Shown one piece after another: positions 1 to 6,433 of a stretch of DNA of 16,467 bases (positions within the stretch are counted from its first letter, which is position 1; each line of letters begins with the position of its first letter). Source of the stretch: Clostridium sp. CAG:138. GTDB taxonomy: Bacteria > Bacillota > Clostridia > Christensenellales > CAG-138. Location: the NCBI GenBank assembly GCA_000435055.1, contig FR879695.1, positions 1 to 16,467 of the forward strand, read 5' to 3'. Both the position numbers and the translations under genes were made by a program. The notes under the pieces were generated by a model, which did no database searches, was not told the DNA's origin, and saw nothing but the letters and a program-made list of their open reading frames with translations.

Positions 1-106
1 CGGGCTTCATCGCTCGGGCGGCAGGTTTTGTTTCTGCCGTTTTCGCATCGCGAAAAACAGGTCATCAGCAAATTGCCCCCCAATTTTGATATCGAAATTT
101 TTGTGA
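1..106. other. Gene-free left edge with a weak terminator-like hairpin
   Basis: No coding region is supported here. CGGCAG (19-24) pairs with CTGCCG (34-39) around a 9-nt loop and is followed by only four T (40-43). A second small hairpin, TTTCGC/GCGAAA, follows at about 41-55. This could be the end of a transcript entering from the left, but the T-run is short and no upstream gene is visible to confirm it. Confidence 0.35.
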
Positions 107-135
107 TTGACAAATGCTTTTTCGTGCATTATAAT
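107..135 (+). promoter_or_regulatory. Consensus sigma-A promoter of the ileS leader
   Basis: TTGACA (107-112) and TATAAT (130-135) are separated by exactly 17 nt, a perfect match to the housekeeping consensus. Transcription should start near 142. The leader before the ileS start codon is therefore about 410 nt, long enough to hold the complete T-box element. Confidence 0.9.
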
Positions 136-220
136 AAAGACTGAATATTTTTATGTCCCTTTGCCCGGCGGCAATCGGGCAAATACCAAATCGCAGATTG
201 GGACGCGGTGCGCCGCAGTT

Positions 221-513
221 TTCCTTTAAGGCATACCTCTGTTTTTTGCAGTCGGAGCATGCCGAAAGAGAGCCGTGCAGGGTGAAAGGCGGCAAGGGAC
301 TTCGGATGCATTATCACCCATGAGAGCGAAGGGGAAACCGCAATAAGAGGCGGGTTTGCTCAACTCATGCCGAATATGTTCGGCAATGCGGGATTATCCT
401 TCGACGCAGCCCCCGCGTTAAAGGGCAGGAGTGCAAAGGCACGGTTTTTGTTATGCCTTTGAATCCGGGTGGTACCGCGGTTTCGATCGTCCCGTTTTTC
501 GGGGCGGTTTTTT
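221..513 (+). promoter_or_regulatory. Isoleucine T-box riboswitch controlling ileS
   Basis: The conserved T-box GGGTGGTACCGCGG lies at 467-480, directly before a terminator hairpin. Stem I is recognisable. AGAGAG near 267-272 and GGGTGAAAG form the distal part, GCATGCCGAA (about 258-267) pairs with TTCGGATGC (301-309), and the basal pairing is CTCT near 236 with AGAG near 322. On the 3' side of stem I the specifier triplet ATC (313-315) is followed by A, matching isoleucine and the downstream gene. Stem III is CAAAGGCA/TGCCTTTG (about 434-461). Known T-box mechanism: uncharged tRNA-Ile pairs with the specifier and the T-box bulge, stabilises the antiterminator and allows ileS transcription. 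Exact element boundaries are estimated by eye. Confidence 0.93.
486..513 (+). terminator. Conditional intrinsic terminator of the T-box
   Basis: CGTCCCG (488-494) pairs with CGGGGCG (500-506), one pair being T-G, around a T5 loop. A G and a T6 run follow from 507. Its position just after the T-box sequence is where the terminator that competes with the antiterminator is expected. Confidence 0.88.
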
Positions 514-554
514 ATTTTTAAAAATTTCCTTAAAAGAAAAGGAGTGTTTGAACA

Positions 555-3500
555 ATGTACAAAAAAGTTTCCGCCTCGCTCGACTTTGTTCCGAGAGAGA
601 AAGAGGTTCTGGAATTCTGGAAGGCAAACGGCATCTTCGAGAAATCCGTTGAACAGTCCAAGGGCAAACCTGCTTACACTTTCTATGACGGACCGCCCAC
701 AGCTAACGGCAGGCCGCATATCGGGCATGTTTTGACCCGCTCCATGAAGGATATCATTCCCCGCTACCGCACGATGAAAGGCTTTGACGTGCTGCGCAAA
801 GCGGGTTGGGATACGCACGGACTTCCCGTTGAACTTGAAGTGGAAAAGCTGCTCGGACTGGACGGCAAGGAGCAGATCGAGAGTTACGGCGTGCTTCCTT
901 TTATTGACAAATGCAAAGAGTCGGTTTGGAAATATAAAGGCGAATGGGAACAGATGAGCGATGCCGTCGGTTATTGGGCGGACATGGAGCATCCCTATGT
1001 TACCTATACCGATGATTACATTGAATCCGTTTGGTGGGCATTGAAGACAATCGACGAAAAAGGGCTGCTCTATAAAGGCCACAAAATCGTTCCCTATTGC
1101 CCGCGCTGCGGAACCGCACTGTCAAGCCACGAGGTTGCACAGGGGTATAAGGACGTTAAGGAAGTTTCCATCTTTGTGACCTTCCCCGTCATTCCCGATG
1201 CGGAACACAGCTTTGTTGACGGCAGCGAAAGCTTTATTGCATGGACAACAACACCGTGGACGCTGCCCAGCAATGTCGGTCTTTGCGTCAATGCCGACGA
1301 AGACTATGTAACAGTTCTTTGCGGCAAAAAAAAATACATTCTTGCGGCTGAGCTTGTTGAAAATGTTCTCGGCGAGGACACAACCGAGCTTGCACGCTTC
1401 AAAGGTTCGCAGCTTGTCGGCATTCACTACAAACCGCTGTTTGATTTCCCCGTCAACCACAAAGGCAGGGATGCATGGCGCATTGTTTCGGACGATTACG
1501 TAACCCTTACCGACGGTGCGGGCATAGTTCACCTTGCCCCTGCATTCGGCGAAGACGACGCACGCGTCGGCCGGAAATGGGAGCTTCCGTTTGTTCAGCT
1601 TGTTGACGCCCGCGGAAGGCTCACCGGCGGCACCCCGTGGGACGGCACTTTCGTTAAGGAAGCCGATAAGCCCATCATTGCCGACCTTAAAGCGCGCGAA
1701 AGGCTGCTTAGGGAACTTCCCTATGAACACAGTTACCCCTTCTGCTGGCGCTGCGACACTCCGCTCATCTACTACGCAAGGGAAAGCTGGTTTGTGAAGA
1801 CCACTGCCGTGCGCGACAGATTGATTGAAAACAATAAAAAGATAAACTGGATTCCCGAATCCATCGGCGAAGGCCGCATGGGTAATTTCCTTGAAAACGT
1901 TATCGACTGGGGCATCAGCAGGGAGCGCTATTGGGGAACTCCCCTGCCCGTGTGGATGTGCCCTGATTGCGGACATTACCATGTCATGGGCAGCCGTGCG
2001 GAACTGCGCAAATATGCTCCGGACACGCCAGAGGATATCGAGCTGCACAAGCCCATGCTCGACCCGATAACCTTTAAGTGCGAAAAATGCGGCGGAACGA
2101 TGCACCGCGAGCCCGTTGTTATCGACTGCTGGTTCGACAGCGGCTCAATGCCTTTTGCACAGTGGCACTATCCGTTCGAAAACAAAGAGGAATTCGAACG
2201 CCGCTTCCCCGCGGATTATATCAGCGAAGCCGTTGACCAAACCCGCGGTTGGTTCTATACGCTGAGCGCACTTTCAACCATCCTTTTTGACAAGCCCGCA
2301 TTCAAGAACTGCATCGTGTTGGGACTTGTTTGCGACAAGGACGGCAAAAAGATGAGCAAGCACGTCGGCAATGTTGTTGCGCCTGCGGACGTTTTAACAA
2401 AACAGGGCGCGGATGCGGTGCGTTGGTATTTCTACACCGCCTCCAGTCCGTGGCTGCCCAGCCGTTTCAGCGGCGACGCCGTGAGCGAGATGCAGCGCAA
2501 ATATATGGGTACGCTGTGGAACACATATGCGTTCTACGTTTTGTACGCAGATATTGATGAATTTGACCCCACGAAGCATGAGCTCGTTCGCGAAAACCTT
2601 TCCGTAATGGACAAATGGCTGCTTTCGCGCCTTAACACGCTCATTCGAACAGTGGATAACTATCTTGAAAACCTCCGCATTACCGAAGCGGGGCGCGAAT
2701 TGAACCGCTTTGTTGACGACCTTTCCAATTGGTACGTTCGCCGCGGCAGGGAACGTTATTGGGGCAAGGAAATGACTGTGGATAAAGAAGCGGCGTATAT
2801 GACGCTGTTCACAGTGCTTGAAACGCTTTCCCGCCTCACCGCACCGTTCACTCCGTTCATGGCGGAAGCAATTTATCAAAACATCGTCCGCACGGTGAAC
2901 AACCTTGCACCGGAGAGCGTACACCTTTGCGCATTCCCGATTTGCGACGAAAGTTTCATCGACGCGGAACTTGAACGCAGCATGGACGAAATTCTGAAAG
3001 TTGTCACACTCGGAAGGTCGGCACGCAATCTTGCGAACATCAAGAACCGCCAGCCTCTTTCGGAGCTGTTTGTTCAGGGTGTTGATGAACTGCCGGCTCG
3101 GTATACTGAGATTATCGAGGATGAATTGAACGTGAAAGCCGTTCGCTTTGTTAAGGATGCTTCCTCATTCATAACCTATCGCGTAAAGCCCCAGCTGAAG
3201 CTTCTCGGGCCGCGTTACGGAAAGATTCTTCCCAAAATCAATCAGTATTTGCAGGGAGACGGTATAGGCAATGCGGTTGTTGCTGCCCATGCAGAGGGAC
3301 GCGCTTATGAATTTGAGCTTGAAACGCTCACCGTCTCGCTGAATCCTGAAGATGTGCTTGTTGACACCGTCAAAAAGGAAGGCTTTGCCTCAGTCGGCGA
3401 TAACGGCGTGACCGTTGTGCTTAACACCGCGCTCACGGATGAACTGATTGAAGAAGGCTATGTCCGCGAAATCATCAGCAAGATTCAGACCATGCGCAAA

Positions 3501-3701
3501 GAAGCCGATTTTGTTGTTACCGATAGGATTATAATCGGCGTCGAATGCGGCGAAAACCTGCTTGCGGTGTTGGATCGCAATTCGGACGAAATCCGCAGAA
3601 CGACTCTTGCCGATGAACTCACTTTCGGCATTCCCTGCGGCTATGTGAAAGAGTGGGATATAAACGGCGAGAAGGTCGCTCTCGGTGTTAAAAAAGCGTA
3701 A
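555..3701 (+). CDS. ileS: Isoleucyl-tRNA synthetase, long eukaryote-like type
   Basis: This cytoplasmic class I enzyme charges tRNA-Ile with isoleucine using ATP. The 1048 residues show the signature in order: GRPHIGHVL with HIGH at 55-58, GWDTHGLPVE, CPRC at 182-185, TTPWTLPSN of the editing domain near 232-240, an APAFGEDD editing motif near 330, two Cys pairs CPDC (469-472) and CEKC (509-512) likely to bind zinc, CWFDSG near 525, DQTRGWFY, and KMSKH (599-603) in place of KMSKS. A Val/Ile/Leu-type anticodon-binding domain follows. The length and the KMSKH and APAFGEDD variants fit the long, eukaryote-like IleRS branch (IleRS2), which is known to include mupirocin-tolerant enzymes; resistance of this one is inference. 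The start is supported by AAAAGGAG (537-544) with a 10-nt spacer. The Ile T-box upstream confirms the amino-acid specificity. Confidence 0.98.
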   Translation: MYKKVSASLDFVPREKEVLEFWKANGIFEKSVEQSKGKPAYTFYDGPPTANGRPHIGHVLTRSMKDIIPRYRTMKGFDVLRKAGWDTHGLPVELEVEKLLGLDGKEQIESYGVLPFIDKCKESVWKYKGEWEQMSDAVGYWADMEHPYVTYTDDYIESVWWALKTIDEKGLLYKGHKIVPYCPRCGTALSSHEVAQGYKDVKEVSIFVTFPVIPDAEHSFVDGSESFIAWTTTPWTLPSNVGLCVNADEDYVTVLCGKKKYILAAELVENVLGEDTTELARFKGSQLVGIHYKPLFDFPVNHKGRDAWRIVSDDYVTLTDGAGIVHLAPAFGEDDARVGRKWELPFVQLVDARGRLTGGTPWDGTFVKEADKPIIADLKARERLLRELPYEHSYPFCWRCDTPLIYYARESWFVKTTAVRDRLIENNKKINWIPESIGEGRMGNFLENVIDWGISRERYWGTPLPVWMCPDCGHYHVMGSRAELRKYAPDTPEDIELHKPMLDPITFKCEKCGGTMHREPVVIDCWFDSGSMPFAQWHYPFENKEEFERRFPADYISEAVDQTRGWFYTLSALSTILFDKPAFKNCIVLGLVCDKDGKKMSKHVGNVVAPADVLTKQGADAVRWYFYTASSPWLPSRFSGDAVSEMQRKYMGTLWNTYAFYVLYADIDEFDPTKHELVRENLSVMDKWLLSRLNTLIRTVDNYLENLRITEAGRELNRFVDDLSNWYVRRGRERYWGKEMTVDKEAAYMTLFTVLETLSRLTAPFTPFMAEAIYQNIVRTVNNLAPESVHLCAFPICDESFIDAELERSMDEILKVVTLGRSARNLANIKNRQPLSELFVQGVDELPARYTEIIEDELNVKAVRFVKDASSFITYRVKPQLKLLGPRYGKILPKINQYLQGDGIGNAVVAAHAEGRAYEFELETLTVSLNPEDVLVDTVKKEGFASVGDNGVTVVLNTALTDELIEEGYVREIISKIQTMRKEADFVVTDRIIIGVECGENLLAVLDRNSDEIRRTTLADELTFGIPCGYVKEWDINGEKVALGVKKA

Positions 3702-3767
3702 GGCAATCGCTTATGCGTGTCTTCGCGCTTCACGAAATCATTGGACAATGTTTACCTGAATACATGC

Positions 3768-3803
3768 ACGGAGCGGAACAACCGAGTCGGTCCTCCGCTC
3801 CGT
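3768..3803 (+). terminator. Hairpin after ileS, possible weak terminator
   Basis: ACGGAGCGGA (3768-3777) is a perfect inverted repeat of TCCGCTCCGT (3794-3803), with a 16-nt loop that contains its own small dyad ACCGA-G-TCGGT (3781-3791). Only TATTATTT, not a clean T-run, follows about 10 nt later. It may be a weak terminator or an mRNA-stabilising hairpin between ileS and the lipoprotein gene. Confidence 0.45.
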
Positions 3804-3837
3804 CCGCCTGTATTATTTCATCAAGGAGGAAAGGCAG

Positions 3838-4884
3838 ATGCATTCAAAATCAAAACCCGGCTTTATTCGCTTGAACACACTCGCGTTTGCGGCGGCACTC
3901 GCACTTGCCTGCACGCTTGCACTGCTTTTCTGCGGCTGTCAGTCGAAAGCGGAAAGGGAAAAGCTTGCCGAAGAAGGTCTCTTATATTATAAGAATCTTG
4001 ATTTTAATAATGCAAAACGCTGCTTCCTCACCTGCGGTGATTCGTATAAATACACAGAGTATCTTGAATCAATTGCCGAATATGAAAAGCTTTATGCTCA
4101 GGCGGTTGAATTGGTTTCTGCCGGCAAGCCGAACGAGGCGCGTGCGATATTTATCGGAATTACCGGATATCTCAACAGTGCTGACTTTGTTGAATATATT
4201 GATTCGCTCAAAGTTCATTATGACAGCGGCGTAAAGCTTTATGAAAGCGGCCGCTACCTCGAAGCATATTCAAGTTTTGCGGATGCGTGCGGCTATGAAT
4301 CAAGCGCGGCATACCTTCGGAACATTGAAGATCTTTTGAAAGTCTACAATGAGGCCGTTGAGCTTATGAACATCGGCAATTACGAAGATGCTGTTTTGCT
4401 TTTTCAATCGCTGAACACAGAATTTGAAAATTCCGACGACCTTATTGAAACCTGCCGAAGTCGGCTTGCGGTAAGTCCCGTTCTGCTGAACAGCTTCATC
4501 AAAGCTTATAACTCAGAGTATTCTTCCGAGGGCATACGCATTGAGGCGGGCAGCACGGGTGAACCGGGCTCGCAATTTGCGCTCCGCGACACAAGAGGGA
4601 TACTTTTTACGGGACTCACGGACGAGTTCGGAAGGATAACCTATATTACCTGCCGATTTGAACCCGAAGTTCTTGAATCTCTTGAACCCGGCAGCGTGTC
4701 AACAGCCGCGGCGCATTTTATCCACGCGCTGAACACGCATACATGCAGCCTCGATTCCGTAACGGCCGATATTTCATCTTACCTTAACGCAGGCGAAAAC
4801 GGCAGGCTCTACGGCTGCATGAATGTATCCTCTCTTTCCGAGAACAGCGGCGCATTCGTCATATCGGCAGGATACGAAAAATGA
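3838..4884 (+). CDS. Lipoprotein with TPR-like repeats, function unknown
   Basis: A 348-residue predicted lipoprotein. A basic N-terminus is followed by a hydrophobic segment (about 15-33) ending in LFCGC, so Cys34 is the likely lipidated residue, although the lipobox is atypical with Cys at -2. The mature part carries about four helical repeats (roughly 41-80, 85-123, 128-165, 169-207) with the recurring pattern Y..A..L...G.Y.EA...F...Y..S, as in degenerate tetratricopeptide repeats. A 140-residue domain that I do not recognise follows; it looks beta-rich (ITYITCRFEP). AAGGAGGA (3823-3830) with a 7-nt spacer fixes the start. It lies 136 nt after ileS with no convincing promoter, so read-through from ileS is possible. 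A scaffold role at the outer membrane face is inference from the repeats only. Confidence 0.85.
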   Translation: MHSKSKPGFIRLNTLAFAAALALACTLALLFCGCQSKAEREKLAEEGLLYYKNLDFNNAKRCFLTCGDSYKYTEYLESIAEYEKLYAQAVELVSAGKPNEARAIFIGITGYLNSADFVEYIDSLKVHYDSGVKLYESGRYLEAYSSFADACGYESSAAYLRNIEDLLKVYNEAVELMNIGNYEDAVLLFQSLNTEFENSDDLIETCRSRLAVSPVLLNSFIKAYNSEYSSEGIRIEAGSTGEPGSQFALRDTRGILFTGLTDEFGRITYITCRFEPEVLESLEPGSVSTAAAHFIHALNTHTCSLDSVTADISSYLNAGENGRLYGCMNVSSLSENSGAFVISAGYEK

Positions 4885-4943
4885 CCCGCCCCGTTCACGC
4901 TTTTTTTCGCTTGGCGTATGTTCAAATTCATTCGTTAAAAGGC

Positions 4944-4972
4944 TTGAACTTTTTTTAAAAAACTGGTATACT
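4944..4972 (+). promoter_or_regulatory. Sigma-A promoter of the second lipoprotein gene
   Basis: TTGAAC (4944-4949) and TATACT (4967-4972) have a 17-nt spacer that contains an A/T-rich run. The start of transcription is expected near 4979, giving a leader of about 100 nt. Confidence 0.8.
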
Positions 4973-4987
4973 TAGGCTCATGCCGAA

Positions 4988-5016
4988 CAGCGTGAAATCA
5001 ATGCGCATTCACGCTG
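4988..5016 (+). promoter_or_regulatory. Leader hairpin upstream of the second lipoprotein gene
   Basis: CAGCGTGAA (4988-4996) and TTCACGCTG (5008-5016) form a perfect 9-bp stem with an 11-nt loop, about 10 nt after the predicted transcript start. GCCGATTTG and a T6 run (5027-5032) follow. The T-run is too far from the stem for a standard terminator, so an attenuator or a 5' stabilising hairpin are the options. Confidence 0.5.
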
Positions 5017-5080
5017 TGCCGATTTGTTTTTTCGGAAACGATACGGCAATTAATAAAACAAACCCGAAAGGAATATCGTT

Positions 5081-5725
5081 ATGAAAAAAGTCAATCGAAT
5101 GATCGCAATCATGCTGTCCGTTCTTCTGCTTGCTGCCGCATTTTGCATGACAGCATGCAAGGACGACAAAAAGCCTTCCAACCCTGCCACAACCACCGCG
5201 AACCCGAACCCGAAGCCGGGCAATGACACACGCAAAAACCCCAATACCACAACCGACCCCCGCACTCTCGTTGTTGAAACGAACTGGGGACTTGCTGCGG
5301 ATACCGTTGTTATGACGCTCAATTTCAAGGGCAGCGAATACAAGCTCACCGCAGGTGAACTTTATGCTCTTGGTGCCGAAAATGTTTCCGCACTCGACCA
5401 GACCAACGCACTCGTCAGGGGCGGCTCCGTTAACGTCTTCAACGGAGTGAATCTCAAGGCCGTTCTCGATTCCGTCGGTGTTGATGTTTCCGATGCCGAA
5501 ACCACCAACATATATTCGCTTGTACTCACCCAAGTCGGCGGCACCGAGCAGGATCTTTCCGACAAAATCTCCGCGCTGAGCCTTTTCGATTGCACGCTTG
5601 CATTTGCAAACAACGGAAAACCCATCGGTTCACCCGATAACGGCGGCTATTTCACTCTGCATACAACTGAACAGGGTTCTACGGATGTTGCCTATTCCGG
5701 CGTTACCGCAGTTACCATCAAGTAA
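5081..5725 (+). CDS. Lipoprotein with sulfite-oxidase-like (molybdopterin-binding fold) domain
   Basis: A 214-residue lipoprotein. It has a basic start, a hydrophobic stretch (7-22) and lipobox MTAC with Cys26, then a low-complexity linker rich in Thr, Pro and Asn (about 28-60). The globular part (about 62-214) has the pattern of the oxidoreductase molybdopterin-binding (SUOX-like) fold: YKLTAGELYAL, then VNVFNGVNLKAVLDSVGVD (117-135), then CTLAFANNGKPIG and GGYFTLHT (171-195). I see no N-terminal part of a full Mo enzyme, and whether Cys171 could ligate metal is unclear. Such short domains can be non-catalytic electron-transfer or binding modules at the cell surface; the function here is inference. 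AAAGGAA (5067-5073) with a 7-nt spacer supports the start. The gene is monocistronic: its own promoter before it and a strong terminator after it. Confidence 0.8.
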   Translation: MKKVNRMIAIMLSVLLLAAAFCMTACKDDKKPSNPATTTANPNPKPGNDTRKNPNTTTDPRTLVVETNWGLAADTVVMTLNFKGSEYKLTAGELYALGAENVSALDQTNALVRGGSVNVFNGVNLKAVLDSVGVDVSDAETTNIYSLVLTQVGGTEQDLSDKISALSLFDCTLAFANNGKPIGSPDNGGYFTLHTTEQGSTDVAYSGVTAVTIK

Positions 5726-5773
5726 ACACTCTGCACCGTTCCGTTCCGGCGACAAATAAATCAAACCATAGGC

Positions 5774-5811
5774 AAAAGGGAGTTCGGCAATTGCCGTTCT
5801 CCCTTTTTTTG
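5774..5811 (+). terminator. Intrinsic terminator
   Basis: AAAAGGGAG (5774-5782) pairs with CTCCCTTTT (5799-5807). The inner CGGCAA/TTGCCG stem is separated from it by a TT/TT internal loop. The 3' arm runs straight into a T7 tract. It terminates the lipoprotein transcript, about 50 nt after its stop codon. Confidence 0.9.
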
Positions 5812-5897
5812 ATTCAATTGCATGATTGTAAAAAAATACCGGTTTTTAAATGCCGAGTTTCGTGCATACGGCTGAGTCGGGCGGGCATAATAAGCCC

Positions 5898-6080
5898 ATG
5901 AGGAAAAGAGCGAACGGAAAATTTCAGGAGCGGATCAAGCAAGACCATTCGAATGTGACGGATAAAGAAACCGCATTCACAACCGAAGGCAGAGGCGCGA
6001 TCAAATCGGATGTGTTGGGCAGCTACACCGGCACCGCCGAGGATTATGAGGCTCCGGTGCAGGATGCGGACGATCTGTAA
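5898..6080 (+). CDS. Small hypothetical protein with acidic C-terminus
   Basis: From ATG 5898 this is a 60-residue, highly charged protein with no membrane segment or signal. It has a basic N-terminal half (MRKRANGKFQERIKQ) and a C-terminus reading DVLGSYTG...PVQDADDL, which resembles a tail I associate with short uncharacterised clostridial proteins; that recollection is not verified. An in-frame ATG at 5850 would give 76 residues, but neither start has a good ribosome-binding site. The sequence before 5898 can fold GGGC/GCCC just ahead of the start codon. No convincing promoter is visible after the preceding terminator. The gene is convergent with the dockerin protein gene. It could be a chance ORF; composition and the ordered C-terminal motif argue for a real gene. 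Confidence 0.5.
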   Translation: MRKRANGKFQERIKQDHSNVTDKETAFTTEGRGAIKSDVLGSYTGTAEDYEAPVQDADDL

Positions 6081-6345
6081 ATGCCGCGGATGAACAGCAG
6101 CTCGCCGTCAACGGCGGCGCAGTGATGCAAATGTTCCGACCCGCAGGGCATTTCAACCGGATGCTTTCGATGTTCCCCCGAGTTGTACGGATGATTACCC
6201 CCATCCCGTGAAACCTTTGAATCGGGAATACCCCGAAAATTCGGCTTTTACGGAGAGCCGAATCGAGTGTTCCCGAGTTTGTGCAGAGTGTTTCATGAAA
6301 ACCCGAACGGAGCAGAGAACTTTTCTCATGATTTGTCCGCAATTG
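6081..6345 (+). other. Gene-free stretch with nested hairpins, possible 3'UTR or small RNA
   Basis: No credible ORF is present on either strand. ATTCGGCT (6239-6246) pairs with AGCCGAAT (6256-6263). Enclosing it, TCGGGAA (6222-6228) pairs with TTCCCGA (6270-6276). An alternative, overlapping stem TCCCG (6204-6208) with CGGGA (6223-6227) would exclude the outer one. A strong plus-strand terminator follows at 6346, so the stretch is probably transcribed as a long 3'UTR of the small ORF or as an independent RNA. No promoter was identified. Confidence 0.4.
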
Positions 6346-6381
6346 AAACTGCCGCAGTGATTGCATCTGCGGCAGTTTTTT
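6346..6381 (+). terminator. Strong terminator between convergent genes
   Basis: AAACTGCCGCAG (6346-6357) and CTGCGGCAGTTT (6367-6378) form a perfect 12-bp stem with a 9-nt loop, and T continues to 6381. On the minus strand the stem is followed by TTTCAATT, so it may also work, less efficiently, for the converging dockerin gene. Confidence 0.9.
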
Positions 6382-6433
6382 GATTTTTGAATATGTAATG
6401 TTCAATGCACAGAGAGGGCACTCTGCTTAACGG

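Noticed and set aside
360..1082. Minus-strand ORF of 240 codons across the T-box and the start of ileS
   Set aside because: It overlaps a clear riboswitch and a certain gene, has no ribosome-binding site and no recognisable motif. It is a shadow frame.
1122..2105. Minus-strand ORF of 327 codons within ileS
   Set aside because: It is fully antisense to conserved IleRS motifs, and its length reflects codon bias of the sense gene.
6001..6405. Minus-strand ORF of 134 codons opposite the small ORF and the hairpin region
   Set aside because: It starts downstream of a strong terminator sequence, crosses the inverted repeats, and has a Cys/Pro/Arg-rich composition typical of a noncoding frame.
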